DNA of 64,000 nucleotides from Chitinophaga niastensis (GCF_003014755.1 NZ_PYAW01000003.1:558001-622000); one strand, 5' to 3'; shown: positions 47,537 through 57,285, counted from the first letter of the stretch. Numbers and translations: made by a program. Notes: generated by a model not told the origin, from the letters alone.

Positions 47537-47640
47537 AAATTACGAGTTGGGAATTACGGATTAACAGGGAGATATTACCGATAAATCTACGGGAATATCT
47601 ACCCACAAATCCGTAATTCCTGATTCGCAATTCGTAATTC
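47537..47640. repeat. Family A palindromic repeat, copy 3 (degenerate)
   Basis: Left arm 47537-47560 (AATTACGAGTTGGGAATTAC...) and right arm 47608-47640 are imperfect reverse complements. The centre (about 47 bases) holds GATATTACCG and CGGGAATATC, a second small inverted repeat. It lacks the GCGAAGATC core, unlike the other copies. It sits between the sensor gene start and proS end (both minus). Confidence 0.75.
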
Positions 47641-47644
47641 CTTC

Positions 47645-49120
47645 CTAATATGCTCTTGCAAACAACACCCTTTCTTTGGATGGTTTACCTGTTAGTATAC
47701 AAGTTCCTGTTTCCTGCGGGTTATTGAGCGGGATACAGCGTATAGTAGCTTTTGTGCGGTCTTTGATCTGTTCTTCTGTTTCAGCTGTTCCATCCCAGTG
47801 AGCAGACACGAAGCCACCTTTTTCATCCAGCACTTTTTCAAATTCTTCAAAAGTGTCCACAAATGTAATGTGATCATCTCTGAAAGCTTTTGCTTTATTA
47901 AAGAGGTTGAGCTGAATTTCTTCCAACAGTTCCTGGATACGGGCTGGTAAACCATCCAGTGACAGGCTCATTTTTTCTTTTGTGTCGCGGCGGGCAACTT
48001 CTGCCACATTATTTTCAAGATCTCTGGCGCCAATGGCTATGCGAACAGGTACGCCTTTCAGTTCGTACTCTGCAAACTTCCATCCCGGGCGGTTATTATC
48101 TGAATCGTCATATTTAACGCTGATGCCTGCACGCTTCAGTTCTGCTACAATAACGTTTACCTTTTCATCGAGGGCTGTTTTTTGATCAGCGCCTTTATAA
48201 ATTGGTACAATCACCACTTGAATAGGGGCAATTTTGGGCGGCATTACCAGGCCTTCGTCATCGCTGTGCACCATGATCAGGGCACCAATGAGGCGGGTAG
48301 ATACGCCCCAGGAGGTAGCCCAAACGTGTTCCAGCTTATTTTCTTTATTGGAGAATTGTACATCAAATGCTTTAGCAAAGTTCTGACCCAGGAAGTGAGA
48401 GGTACCAGCCTGCAAAGCTTTACCATCCTGCATCATTGCTTCCACGCAATAGGTTTCTACTGCGCCTGCAAATCTTTCGCTGGCAGATTTCACCCCGCGT
48501 ATTACCGGTACAGCCATGAAATTTTCCGCGAAATCAGCGTAGATGTTCAGCATCTGTTCAGTTTCTGATATTGCTTCCGCCTGGGTAGCATGGGCAGTAT
48601 GCCCTTCCTGCCAGAGAAATTCAGTGGTACGGAGGAACAGGCGCGTACGCATTTCCCAGCGCACTACGTTTGCCCACTGGTTGATCAGCAGGGGTAAGTC
48701 GCGGTAGGACTGTATCCAGTCTTTATAAGTATTCCAGATAATAGTTTCGGAAGTAGGGCGAACGATGAGTTCTTCTTCCAGTTTAGCTTCCGGGTCTACG
48801 ATTACACCGCCACCGTTGGGGTCGTTTTTCAGGCGATAGTGGGTTACTACAGCACATTCTTTTGCAAATCCTTCTATGTGAGCTGCTTCTTTACTCAAAA
48901 AGCTTTTAGGAATGAACAAGGGGAAATATGCATTCTGATGACCTGTATCCTTGAATTTACGGTCCAAAACATCGCGCATGGCTTCCCATAAGGCAAACCC
49001 GTATGGTTTTATTACCATGCATCCACGTACAGCAGAATAATCTGCCAGTCCGCCTTTCAACACCAGGTCGTTATACCACTTTGAATAGTCTTCTGAACGG
49101 GCTGTGATCTCTTTACTCAT
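47645..49120 (-). CDS. proS: Prolyl-tRNA synthetase (short, archaeal/eukaryote-like type)
   Basis: A class II aminoacyl-tRNA synthetase, 491 residues. Motifs: [32 protein letters not shown], the motif-2 region [28 protein letters not shown] and [37 protein letters not shown] (motif 3) and the anticodon-binding domain (from about 285; [12 protein letters not shown]). The length near 490 and the C-terminal zinc-like region mark the archaeal/eukaryote-type ProRS common in Bacteroidota. No editing domain is inserted. Attaches proline to tRNA-Pro. Confidence 0.96.
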   Translation of the reverse strand: MSKEITARSEDYSKWYNDLVLKGGLADYSAVRGCMVIKPYGFALWEAMRDVLDRKFKDTGHQNAYFPLFIPKSFLSKEAAHIEGFAKECAVVTHYRLKNDPNGGGVIVDPEAKLEEELIVRPTSETIIWNTYKDWIQSYRDLPLLINQWANVVRWEMRTRLFLRTTEFLWQEGHTAHATQAEAISETEQMLNIYADFAENFMAVPVIRGVKSASERFAGAVETYCVEAMMQDGKALQAGTSHFLGQNFAKAFDVQFSNKENKLEHVWATSWGVSTRLIGALIMVHSDDEGLVMPPKIAPIQVVIVPIYKGADQKTALDEKVNVIVAELKRAGISVKYDDSDNNRPGWKFAEYELKGVPVRIAIGARDLENNVAEVARRDTKEKMSLSLDGLPARIQELLEEIQLNLFNKAKAFRDDHITFVDTFEEFEKVLDEKGGFVSAHWDGTAETEEQIKDRTKATIRCIPLNNPQETGTCILTGKPSKERVLFARAY

Positions 49121-49411
49121 AAAAAATATCCCTTATTTATATATCCTTGATTTTGATCTGTCTTGTCTTCAATTTGTCATGTAAAAATTAGGCCGCTGCC
49201 GCAGCTGACAAAGCATGAATTGGCTTAATTTTTGTCTTAATATATTAGTACATAAGAAGAAAATGTCACAAACATAGATGATAATCGTAAAGCGACAAAT
49301 AGTTATCATAAAATAATATAACGTACCCTGTGTTATTGTAACTTTCTTCCTGTTAAATTCGTTAAAAAGGAGTAAATTTACTATACGAATCACGCATAAA
49401 ATATATTTCAA

Positions 49412-50422
49412 ATGAAGCCTATACTATATATTGCACTGGCCGGATCGCTCGCATTGGGAGCCTGTTCCAGTACATACAAGACGGCTCAGACCCCGGACGA
49501 TGTGTATTATTCTCCGCGTCAGCAGCAACGTACCTATGCTTCCACCAATGGCTCAAATGGTAACAGTAAGCAGGATGAAAATGCCAATTATACCCAGGCT
49601 GCAGACGAAGAAGGTACTTATGTAACTTACCAGGATGAAGATCAGGGCGACTATCAACGTCGTTTGAACCGTTTTGGCAGCAGCGGCAACAGCTATTCCG
49701 GTGGCTACTGGGATGGTTATAACGCAGCATCCTCCAGTCTTTATATGAATAATTATTACGGCATGAGCCCTTACAGTGGCTTTGGCATGATGTATAGTCC
49801 ATATAGCAGCTTCTATGGCCCTTCTTTAAGCTTTGGTCTCGGCTTTGGCTACGGTGGTGGCTATTGTAGCCCATGGAGTACAGGGTTTTACGGCGGTGGC
49901 TGGGGTTACCCTTACATCGGCAGTTATTATCCTTACTACGGTGGTGGTTTTTATGGTGGTGGATACTATGGCGGCGGTTATTATGGCCATGGCGGATACG
50001 GTGGCGGTTATTATTCCCGTCCTTCCAACTCCTACGGACCGGTAAGAGGCAGCAACGAAAGAATATCAAGACCTACTTATACCAATAGTGGTGGTAATGG
50101 CGGCGGCGGATATACCCGCCCTTCCAGAAGCGGCACATTACAACCATCAACTGGTGGTTACAATGGTGGTACTCCGTCTTCAGACAGACCACGCCGGATA
50201 TTCCAGCAGTCTAATTCTGAAAGACCTGTTACCAGACCTTCCGGCAATTATCAAAACAGCGGCGGTAACAATAGTGGTTATTCCCGCCCACAAAGAGTTG
50301 AATACTCCAGACCAGCATCTACACCAAGTTATACACCTCCCAGCTCAGGCAGCGGTCGTGTAAGCGGTGGTAGCAGCAGCGGTAGTGGCGGATATAGCCG
50401 CCCTTCCAGAGGAGGCCGTTAA
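49412..50422 (+). CDS. Gly/Tyr/Ser-rich lipoprotein
   Basis: A 336-residue surface lipoprotein with a classic lipobox (LALGACSS, Cys18). Acidic and Gln-rich residues 20-90 lead to a Gly/Tyr-rich central part (about 125-205) with many GGG-Y units (YYGGGFYGGGYYGGGYYGHG), then a Ser/Arg/Pro/Gly-rich tail (about 205-336). The pattern suggests an extended, possibly self-associating filament or surface coat. Low-complexity repeats allow long open frames in other frames, which are not genes. A strong terminator follows. Function unknown. Confidence 0.85.
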   Translation: MKPILYIALAGSLALGACSSTYKTAQTPDDVYYSPRQQQRTYASTNGSNGNSKQDENANYTQAADEEGTYVTYQDEDQGDYQRRLNRFGSSGNSYSGGYWDGYNAASSSLYMNNYYGMSPYSGFGMMYSPYSSFYGPSLSFGLGFGYGGGYCSPWSTGFYGGGWGYPYIGSYYPYYGGGFYGGGYYGGGYYGHGGYGGGYYSRPSNSYGPVRGSNERISRPTYTNSGGNGGGGYTRPSRSGTLQPSTGGYNGGTPSSDRPRRIFQQSNSERPVTRPSGNYQNSGGNNSGYSRPQRVEYSRPASTPSYTPPSSGSGRVSGGSSSGSGGYSRPSRGGR

Positions 50423-50438
50423 TAAAAACATTTTACAA

Positions 50439-50473
50439 GATAAGCGTAGCATAAAAACCTACGCTTATTTTTT
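50439..50473 (+). terminator. Terminator after the Gly-rich lipoprotein gene
   Basis: AAGATAAGCGTAG pairs with CTACGCTTATTTT (stem of about 10 bp) around a short ...CATAAAAAC loop, followed by a T-tract. Confidence 0.85.
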
Positions 50474-50582
50474 ATACCTGCACACGTTTTCTATTGATGA
50501 AACGTTATACAGCATATCGCGAACACGTTAGTATTAGCAATAGTATACCCGCATAGCAATCTCAATTTTAAGAATACAGTAT

Positions 50583-52148
50583 ATGATTAAAAGACTTTAT
50601 CCTCTTTTAGGCGGCTTGTTTATATCTGTAACAGCCATGGCACAAAGTTCCAACGACGCACTACTTTACTCACCCAATCAACCTATCGGAAGTGCGAGAG
50701 CACAGGCACTTGGTGGCGCAGGTGTTGGACTGGGAGGAGATTATTCATCCGCGCATACTAACCCGGCAGGTATTGCCATGTTTAAAACAGGGGAATTCCT
50801 TATTTCTGCTGGTGTAGGGATTAGCGGCAATACTTCCATGTATCAGAATAATAACACTGCTGATAATAAAGGAAGCAGAACAAACTTCCAGCTCCCTAAC
50901 ATCGGGGTAATTTTTGCTACTAATAAACACAGCGGCAGCAGCTCCTGGAACAATATTACTTTTTCCATCGGCATGAACCGCCTGGCGAATTACAATAATA
51001 AATTTGCTATTGCCGGCTATAATAATGTGTCTTCCTACTCCGATTCCTGGGTAGATGACCTGGTGGGCCAGAACGGTGATGCCTATAAATCAGGATTTCC
51101 GCTGGGCGCCAGTCTCGCTTACCAAACCTATCTCATTGATCAATATACCAATCCTACTACCGGTAAGATTGAACCACTAAGCAAAGCATCTCCAACAAGA
51201 CAGGTGGGTGGTCCTATTGCGCTGCAGCAACGTGGTACCATTGAAACAGAAGGAGGACTCAATGAATACGCATTTGCAGTAGGCGGTAACTACGGCGACC
51301 GCTTATACATCGGCGCCAGTGTAGCTCTTCCCAGTATCAATTACAAGGAAACCCTGACATGGTCGGAAGATGATGCCAGCAGTAATCACAACAACGACTT
51401 TAACTATTTTGACTATAAAAAATACCTGAAACGTACTGGTTTAGGTATAGGTGCCAAATTTGGTATCCTGTATAAGGTAACAGACCGCTTCAGATTGGGA
51501 GCAGCTATACATACACCTACTTTCTATAGTATGCACGACAGCTACACGGCAGACATGACGGCCGATGTAGAAGGTACCAGAGGAGTTACCAGTTATTCCT
51601 CTAATGATATCCTGAACGGATATCCGAAAGAAAACGATTATAACTATACAGCACCTTTTCGCGCAATGGGTGGTGCATCCTACTTCATCGGTGATATTAC
51701 TGATCCGAAGAAAACACAGGGTTTCATTACCGCTGATTATGAATATGTAAATCAATCTTCCGGCAAGTTCAAAATGAGCAACGACCGGAATTTTGAAAGT
51801 GAACTCAATGGTAATATCAGTGCTATATACAAGTCGGTATCCAATGTTAAAGTGGGTGCGGAAGTGAAATTCTTATCTCTCTATGCGGTAAGAGCAGGTT
51901 TTGCTGCTTACGGAAATCCGTATAGTAGTGACAGTTATAACGCCGGTGTAGATGCATCCCGTAAAGTATACAGTGGTGGCCTGGGTATCCGCAACAAAGG
52001 TATCTATGCTGATCTGACCTATAGTTATACACAAGGTAAAGACAGGTATCAACCATATACTGTTGTTGATGCAGGTTACACACCTAAAGCAGCCACACTG
52101 GATTATACCAGGAGCAATATTATAATGACTGTAGGTTTTAAATTCTAA
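50583..52148 (+). CDS. FadL/OmpP1-like outer-membrane protein
   Basis: A 521-residue barrel protein with a signal peptide (1-20, ending AMAQ). The N-terminal motif SARAQALGGAGVGLGGDYSS and the ANPAG-like element HTNPAGIAMF are the FadL/TodX signature. The rest is beta-strand-rich and ends in an aromatic residue (IMTVGFKF), as in barrel proteins recognised by BamA. It may admit hydrophobic compounds, but FadL-like proteins of Bacteroidota are mostly uncharacterised. It follows the Gly-rich lipoprotein. Confidence 0.85.
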   Translation: MIKRLYPLLGGLFISVTAMAQSSNDALLYSPNQPIGSARAQALGGAGVGLGGDYSSAHTNPAGIAMFKTGEFLISAGVGISGNTSMYQNNNTADNKGSRTNFQLPNIGVIFATNKHSGSSSWNNITFSIGMNRLANYNNKFAIAGYNNVSSYSDSWVDDLVGQNGDAYKSGFPLGASLAYQTYLIDQYTNPTTGKIEPLSKASPTRQVGGPIALQQRGTIETEGGLNEYAFAVGGNYGDRLYIGASVALPSINYKETLTWSEDDASSNHNNDFNYFDYKKYLKRTGLGIGAKFGILYKVTDRFRLGAAIHTPTFYSMHDSYTADMTADVEGTRGVTSYSSNDILNGYPKENDYNYTAPFRAMGGASYFIGDITDPKKTQGFITADYEYVNQSSGKFKMSNDRNFESELNGNISAIYKSVSNVKVGAEVKFLSLYAVRAGFAAYGNPYSSDSYNAGVDASRKVYSGGLGIRNKGIYADLTYSYTQGKDRYQPYTVVDAGYTPKAATLDYTRSNIIMTVGFKF

Positions 52149-52149
52149 A

Positions 52150-52200
52150 CCGCTGATTTTTGTGATCAGGATGATTATCCTGATTTGCGAAGATAGAAGC
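52150..52200. repeat. Fragment of a family B-type palindrome
   Basis: CTGATTTTTGTGATCAGGAT, then GATTATCCTGATTTGCGAAG (52171-52190), recalls one arm of the element at 37591 (GATTTTTTTGATTCTCCTGA...) and ends in the GCGAAGAT core. The matching second arm is missing, so it is a partial copy. Confidence 0.5.
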
Positions 52201-52215
52201 GATGTTTATAAAAGC

Positions 52216-52262
52216 AACAGCCTGTTACAGTTGGTCTGTAACAGGCTGTTGCTTTTATATTT
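52216..52262 (+). terminator. Terminator after the FadL-like gene
   Basis: AAAAGCAACAGCCTGTTACAG and CTGTAACAGGCTGTTGCTTTT form a perfect 21-bp stem (loop TTGGT), with an A-tract and T-tract at the edges. It is bidirectional. Confidence 0.93.
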
Positions 52263-52349
52263 TTATTCCGTCTTAAAACTATGCTATCCTTGTGTTGACA
52301 TTCGACTATCTTTCGATTCGCATTCGTCTGTCATTCGATTAATCTCGTA

Positions 52350-53249
52350 TCAAAGTTTTTGCTGCAAACAGGTAATCATCTCCTTTCCTTCCCTGGCATC
52401 AAACCATTCAAATGCAGGATCTTTTTTGAACCAGGTGAGCTGGCGTTTTGCATATTGGCGGGTATGTGTTTTAATATCTTCTACCGCTTCATCTAAAGAG
52501 ATATATCCGTCGAGGTAACTAAATATTTCCTGGTAACCTACGGTGCGTAAGGCGTTGTGTTCGCGGTAAGGGAGCACTGATCTGACTTCTTCCACCAAAC
52601 CGGCTTGCATCATGAGATCTACGCGGTGATGAATGTTCTGGTGCAGTAATTCTTTGGGTAAAGTAATACCCATTTTAATGATCCTGAAATTGCGTGGAGA
52701 GCGGGTAGCACTACGGAAAGTGGTAATGGATTGTCCTGTTGCATCCAGTACTTCCAGGGCGCGGATAAGTCGTTGCGGATTTTGCGTTTCTGCTGTTGCA
52801 AAAAATGCAGGATCCCGCTCCTGTAGTTGTTGTTGCAGCCATACAAGGCCGTGTTGTGCAAACTGTTCGTTCAGGTGGGTGCGAATGCCTGGAGCAATAA
52901 CCGGCATATCGTCTATTCCTTCCGCGAAAGCCCTGATATAAAGACCGGTGCCGCCACACATGACTGCTACATCGTTCTTTTCGAATATTTGTTGCGTGTA
53001 TTGCAGCGCGAGTTTTTCGTATATCCCCGCATTTACATCTTCCTTAATACTATGTGAGTTGATGAAATAATGCGGAACAGTGGCCAGTTCTTCAGGTGAT
53101 GGCTTAGCCGTACCAATGGAGATTTCCTGGTAACATTGCCTGGAATCTGCAGAAATAACGGCAGTTTTGAACAGTTGTGCTATTCGTACGGATAATGCTG
53201 TTTTACCGGAAGCAGTAGGACCAGCAATAATTATGACTGTTTTTTGCAT
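52350..53249 (-). CDS. miaA: tRNA dimethylallyltransferase
   Basis: A 299-residue enzyme that adds a dimethylallyl group to A37 of tRNAs reading UNN codons. Motifs: P-loop GPTASGKTALS (about 9-19), ISADSRQCYQEISIGTAKP (substrate-binding Asp), GGTGLYIRAFAEG and the HTRQYAKRQLTWFKKD region near the C-terminus. The full length is normal. Confidence 0.96.
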   Translation of the reverse strand: MQKTVIIIAGPTASGKTALSVRIAQLFKTAVISADSRQCYQEISIGTAKPSPEELATVPHYFINSHSIKEDVNAGIYEKLALQYTQQIFEKNDVAVMCGGTGLYIRAFAEGIDDMPVIAPGIRTHLNEQFAQHGLVWLQQQLQERDPAFFATAETQNPQRLIRALEVLDATGQSITTFRSATRSPRNFRIIKMGITLPKELLHQNIHHRVDLMMQAGLVEEVRSVLPYREHNALRTVGYQEIFSYLDGYISLDEAVEDIKTHTRQYAKRQLTWFKKDPAFEWFDAREGKEMITCLQQKL

Positions 53250-53267
53250 GAACCCATATTAAAAAAA

Positions 53268-53349
53268 ATTACGAATTACGAATTGTGAATTACGGTGTTA
53301 TAAGCGAAGATCGCCCCGATCCGTAATTCGCAATTCGTAATTCGTAATT
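53268..53349. repeat. Family A palindromic repeat, copy 4
   Basis: Left arm 53268-53295 (ATTACGAATTACGAATTGTG...) and right arm 53321-53349 are reverse complements with one or two mismatches. The centre TGTTATAAGCGAAGATCGCC is nearly the same as in copy 1 (CTATAAGCGAAGATCGCTGC). It lies between miaA and the next minus-strand gene. Confidence 0.9.
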
Positions 53350-53371
53350 TTCTATCAGCGACTTATTATAA

Positions 53372-53953
53372 TTAGAAATTATTCTCTTCTTCTCCGCCAA
53401 ATTCTTCACCACCATCGCTGCCCATAGCATCTTCCTCTTCTTCCCCTTCTTCGCCGAAGCCGTCTGCATCCATACCTTCTTTATTGAGGTCGTATTTTTC
53501 TTCCATCTCTACCAGCTTATCGCCAACCAGCCCTTTGGTGCCATATTGGCTGGGGGCCAAGCCTTCTTTGCGTACACAGGAAGGGTATACTACTTTGCTG
53601 TTTTCATCTTTGGAAACACCGATCAGTTCTACCAGGAACGACCAGTTTTTAGCGAAATCGTAGAGATAGATAAATTTCTGATTGGGATCCTTTACTGCCG
53701 TAGCAATAATGGTTTCCGCCATCAGCAAGGGCTCCGCCTTACGTGGTTGTTTGTCCAATTCAAGGATTATTTCCCGGCCACGTTGCCAGTTATCGTTGCT
53801 ACGGAAAAAAGTAGCTTTATGTTTTGAATCAAATTCGAATGCTTGCAGAATTGCCTGATGAAATAATAAAAACGTCTGATTCGGCTTAATGGCGATGTCT
53901 CTGTAGACACTTTCATCTTCTTCCCAGTAAACTCTGAATTTCAAAACCGGCAT
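53372..53953 (-). CDS. Plasmid pRiA4b ORF-3-like family protein
   Basis: A 193-residue protein. The N-terminal half (about 1-130) matches the pRiA4b ORF-3/IS1096-TnpR-like fold as I recall it: LKFRVYWEEDESVYRDIAIK, FLLFHQAILQAFEFD, then KATFFRSNDNW. The C-terminal 60 residues are strongly acidic (EEGEEEEDAMGSDGGEEFGG). There is no signal and no sign of a mobile element around it. In Bacteroidota such a protein is an ordinary chromosomal gene of unknown function. Confidence 0.78.
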   Translation of the reverse strand: MPVLKFRVYWEEDESVYRDIAIKPNQTFLLFHQAILQAFEFDSKHKATFFRSNDNWQRGREIILELDKQPRKAEPLLMAETIIATAVKDPNQKFIYLYDFAKNWSFLVELIGVSKDENSKVVYPSCVRKEGLAPSQYGTKGLVGDKLVEMEEKYDLNKEGMDADGFGEEGEEEEDAMGSDGGEEFGGEEENNF

Positions 53954-54050
53954 GACAAAAAGGTTATAAGTTATATAAATGTTTAAACACTCGGTTAAGT
54001 GCAGTGATTATAATTATTCGTGTATTTTCGGCTCTGTAAAATTACCAATT

Positions 54051-55487
54051 TTATTTAACTGGGGTAAGATTCAATGCACCTGCTTTTTTCAGCAAAAATG
54101 CGTATGCCGCCTCGTACGTGTTAGGGATTTCGCCATCGAGAATAGCTTCTCTGATGGCGCTTTTCAGATCACCTACGATCCTACCCGGTTGCAGCGCGAA
54201 TGTTTCCATAATCATTTCGCCGGTTACCGGAGGCTGCCAGTTGCGGATCCGGTCACTCTCCTCTACTTCCTTCAACCGCTTGCGCACTAACTCAAAGTTC
54301 TCCAGGTAACGTTTTACTTTGGTTTTATTTTTTGAGGTGATGTCTGCTTCGCACAACATCATCAATCCATCTATATCATCACCTGCATCAAATAGTAATC
54401 TTCGGATAGCCGAATCCGTTATATTTTCTTTTGTAAGACTGATAGGCCTGAGATGTAGTTCTACCAGCTTCTTTACCAGTTTCATTTTATCATGTAATGG
54501 TAATTTGAATCGGGTAAAAATACGGGTGACCATTTTACCTCCCACCGCATCGTGTCCATGGAATGTCCAGCCATGGCCAGGTTCAAATTTTTTGGTAGCA
54601 GGTTTACCGATATCATGCAGCAGTGCTGCCCATCTTAGCCAGAGATCACGTGTATTTTCTGCTATATTATCAACTACCTGCAAGGTATGATAAAAATTAT
54701 CTTTGTGCCCTTTTCCTTCATACATCTCAACACCCACCATATCAATCATTTGTGGGAAGATGATTTTGAGGAGTCCGGCCTTATATAGCAAGTCCAGTCC
54801 CACAGAGGGTTTAGGGGAAAGCATTATTTTATTAAACTCATCTGTAATTCTTTCCTGGGAAATGATACGGATGCGTTCTGCATTTTCCTGAATAGCGGTA
54901 AATGCGGTGGCTTCAATAGTAAATTGCAGCTGCGACGCAAAGCGGATAGCGCGCATCATCCGTAGCGGATCATCACTAAAAGTTTGAGCCGGTGCGAGTG
55001 GTGTGCGGATAATTTTTTTATCCAGGTCCGCCAGTCCGTTGAAGGGGTCCAGCAGTGTGCCATAATTGGCTTCTTTCAGGCTGATGGCCAATGCGTTGAT
55101 CGTAAAATCACGGCGGTTCTGGTCATCTTCCAGGGTACCAGCCACCACTTCCGGGTTACGGGACTCCTGCCGGTAACTTTCTTTTCTGGCGCCAACAAAT
55201 TCTATTTCCAGGTCGTTCCATTTTACCTGGGCGGTGCCATAGGTCTTAAAGAAGTTCACTGCAATATTATTGCCTAAGCTCTCTGCTACTTTGTGTGCCA
55301 GTGCGATACCATCGCCTACACACACTACATCCATATCTTTTGTTCTTCTTCCCAACAGTTTATCCCGCACAAAGCCACCGATCAGATAGGCTGGTACACC
55401 CAGTTCATGGGCTGCCAGTGCTATCTTCTCCAGCACTTTTCTTTCCTGCAGGGAGCAGGGTATGTCCAACGGCTTGCTGCTGATCAT
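54051..55487 (-). CDS. CCA tRNA nucleotidyltransferase with HD domain
   Basis: A 478-residue class II nucleotidyltransferase/poly(A) polymerase-family enzyme. The head has GGFVRDKLLGRRTKDMDVVC, with the catalytic aspartates and the GG motif. It is followed by RRDFTINALAI, DDPLRMMRAIRFASQL and an HD domain (about 255-370, with LLHDIGKPATKKF). It adds CCA ends to tRNAs; the HD part may remove phosphates. tRNA-Leu at 58380 has no encoded CCA, which fits a need for this enzyme. Confidence 0.94.
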   Translation of the reverse strand: MISSKPLDIPCSLQERKVLEKIALAAHELGVPAYLIGGFVRDKLLGRRTKDMDVVCVGDGIALAHKVAESLGNNIAVNFFKTYGTAQVKWNDLEIEFVGARKESYRQESRNPEVVAGTLEDDQNRRDFTINALAISLKEANYGTLLDPFNGLADLDKKIIRTPLAPAQTFSDDPLRMMRAIRFASQLQFTIEATAFTAIQENAERIRIISQERITDEFNKIMLSPKPSVGLDLLYKAGLLKIIFPQMIDMVGVEMYEGKGHKDNFYHTLQVVDNIAENTRDLWLRWAALLHDIGKPATKKFEPGHGWTFHGHDAVGGKMVTRIFTRFKLPLHDKMKLVKKLVELHLRPISLTKENITDSAIRRLLFDAGDDIDGLMMLCEADITSKNKTKVKRYLENFELVRKRLKEVEESDRIRNWQPPVTGEMIMETFALQPGRIVGDLKSAIREAILDGEIPNTYEAAYAFLLKKAGALNLTPVK

Positions 55488-55557
55488 ATAAAAATATTCC
55501 TGTTAAATTTTATTCCTTTCGCTGAAACCAGGGCGCAAATGTAATAAATAAACAATT

Positions 55558-56127
55558 TTAATCCCGGATTATCGCGATTGAACCATCTTTTCCTATCCTG
55601 ATGATCCTGGATGCAACGTTACCGGCGGCTTCTTCCTGCCGGTGACGTACAATATAATCCACTCCTTGTTTTATTACCGGCGACACTTCGCTAAACTGTG
55701 CCGGGGCGGGCGCTCCGCTGATATTTGCAGAGGTAGATACCAGTGGTTTACGCAGTCGCTTGATCAGGTGCCGGCAAAAAACGTCCTTTACAATACGGAT
55801 AGCAATGCTGCCATCTTCGCTGATCACATTTGGCGCAAGGCCCAGTGCACCTTCATAGATCACTGTAGTAGGACGGGTGAAGCCAGCGATGATATCGGCA
55901 ATATCCGGGCGGGGATTGGCCACATAATGCAACAGGTCGCGTACATCGGCCAGGAGTACCACCAGGCTTTTGCTTTCGCTACGTTGTTTGAGGGCAAATA
56001 CTTTTTGCACCGCCGCTTCATTGGTAGCATCACAGCCAATGCCCCAGATGGTATCTGTAGGGTACAGGATCAATCCGCCGTTACGCAGTACCGGCATAGC
56101 TGCGCTGATATCATCTTCAAAAATCAT
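55558..56127 (-). CDS. Threonylcarbamoyl-AMP synthase (Sua5/YrdC family)
   Basis: A 189-residue YrdC-domain enzyme for the first step of t6A modification of tRNAs. It shows YPTDTIWGIGCDATNEAAVQKV, KQRSESKSLVVLLADV, GLAPNVISEDGSIAIRIVKD and SANISGAPAPAQF. Starts at ATG 56127. The C-terminal region lacks the longer Sua5 domain, so it is the short YrdC-like form. Confidence 0.92.
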   Translation of the reverse strand: MIFEDDISAAMPVLRNGGLILYPTDTIWGIGCDATNEAAVQKVFALKQRSESKSLVVLLADVRDLLHYVANPRPDIADIIAGFTRPTTVIYEGALGLAPNVISEDGSIAIRIVKDVFCRHLIKRLRKPLVSTSANISGAPAPAQFSEVSPVIKQGVDYIVRHRQEEAAGNVASRIIRIGKDGSIAIIRD

Positions 56128-56148
56128 ATGTATGTTACTCTTTTGATC

Positions 56149-57285
56149 TTAGTTATTTAGCTTCCTATATACTTTCATCATGTCTGCCGCACATTTTTCC
56201 GGTGTGAATAAATGTGCATGCTTCCACCCTTTTTCCTGCATATCCTTTGCCAATACCGGGTTATTCACTATCTGCCGCATTGCGGCGGCAATGGTGCCGG
56301 GATTCAGTGGATCCACATAAAGTGCCGCATTGCCCGCTGTTTCCGCGAAGCAGGAACCTATAGACGTAATCACCGGTGTACGGCTCCACAGCGCTTCCAG
56401 AATAGGAATACCGAAGCCTTCAAAAAGCGAGGGATAAAGTAATGCCGTAGCGCCCTGATAGAGCAGCGGCAGCTCATTGTTTTCCAGGCGGCCATGTTCA
56501 TTGAGGAATATCACCTGTTGTGTGAGGCCATTGGTTTCCAGGTAAGCTTTTACTTTTTTCTTGTATTCACCACCGCTGCCAAGCACCACCAAAGGCAGAT
56601 TAACCTCTCCTTTTAGTGTATGCATGGCCGTTACGATCCCCAACAGGTTCTTACGTTCAATGATAGAACCCACATATAAAAAATACCGGGGAGGCAACTG
56701 GTATTTAGTCCTCAGTGCCGCTATCTCCGTAGCTGTGTGACTCACTGCAAAGGCTGGATCACAGCTTTGGTATACTACTTCAATTTTATCTGCCGGGGTA
56801 TTGTAATATGTGATCAGGTCCTGGCGTGTCTGCTCGCTGATAGCCACTACCTTATCTGCATAACGGCAGGCGTAGCGGGCCTTCCGGCGATAGGTGAGCA
56901 CATCAACCGGATTATACTGCCGGGGATATCTCTCAAAAATAAGATCATGCATCGTTACCACCGATTTAATACCGCTCTGGTGGATGCCAAAGGGTAATTC
57001 ATGGCTGAGTCCATGGTAAAGATCTATATGATGCCGTTGCAGGTCTTTTACCACAAAGCGGCTGCGCCAGGCAGACTTAAACCAGCGATGGACAGCCTTT
57101 TCAGGCAGTACCACCTGCAGATCCGGCCATTCGCTTATGTCATACATATTTGTTTGCTTAGGAGCAAACAGATAGTATGCATGCTCCGGAAAGCCCGTCA
57201 CCAGTGATGATATGAGCGTGCGGCTATAGTTACCTAAACCTGTATCGTTCTGGAAAGCGCGCTTGGCATCGAATCCTATCTTCAT
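56149..57285 (-). CDS. Family GT4-like glycosyltransferase
   Basis: A 378-residue glycosyltransferase with the start at ATG 57285 (MKIGFDAKRAFQNDTGLGNY). The GT-B fold has an N-terminal domain (LYHGLSHELPFGI, VVTMHDLIFERYPRQYNPVD) and a C-terminal nucleotide-sugar domain with VGSIIERKNLLGIVTAMHTL and LYPSLFEGFGIPILEALWSR. The EX7E motif EGFGIPILE shows the GT4 family. It transfers a sugar to an unknown acceptor, perhaps in capsule or LPS synthesis. A longer in-frame extension to 57303 is possible but less likely. Confidence 0.9.
   Translation of the reverse strand: MKIGFDAKRAFQNDTGLGNYSRTLISSLVTGFPEHAYYLFAPKQTNMYDISEWPDLQVVLPEKAVHRWFKSAWRSRFVVKDLQRHHIDLYHGLSHELPFGIHQSGIKSVVTMHDLIFERYPRQYNPVDVLTYRRKARYACRYADKVVAISEQTRQDLITYYNTPADKIEVVYQSCDPAFAVSHTATEIAALRTKYQLPPRYFLYVGSIIERKNLLGIVTAMHTLKGEVNLPLVVLGSGGEYKKKVKAYLETNGLTQQVIFLNEHGRLENNELPLLYQGATALLYPSLFEGFGIPILEALWSRTPVITSIGSCFAETAGNAALYVDPLNPGTIAAAMRQIVNNPVLAKDMQEKGWKHAHLFTPEKCAADMMKVYRKLNN

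Noticed and set aside
49419..50069. Antisense open frame of about 216 codons, and other-frame open stretches, across the Gly-rich lipoprotein gene
   Set aside because: The repetitive GGT/GGC/TAT codons keep several frames open by chance. The lipobox-bearing frame is the only one with a signal and a sensible composition.
52290..52346. Repeated CATTCG-like words (four copies)
   Set aside because: Short and imperfect with no regular period. It is not a CRISPR or a clear regulatory array.
53372..53953. Mobile-element origin for the pRiA4b ORF-3-like gene
   Set aside because: The family name comes from a plasmid, but no terminal repeats, transposase or composition change surrounds this gene, and similar genes are ordinary chromosomal genes in Bacteroidota.
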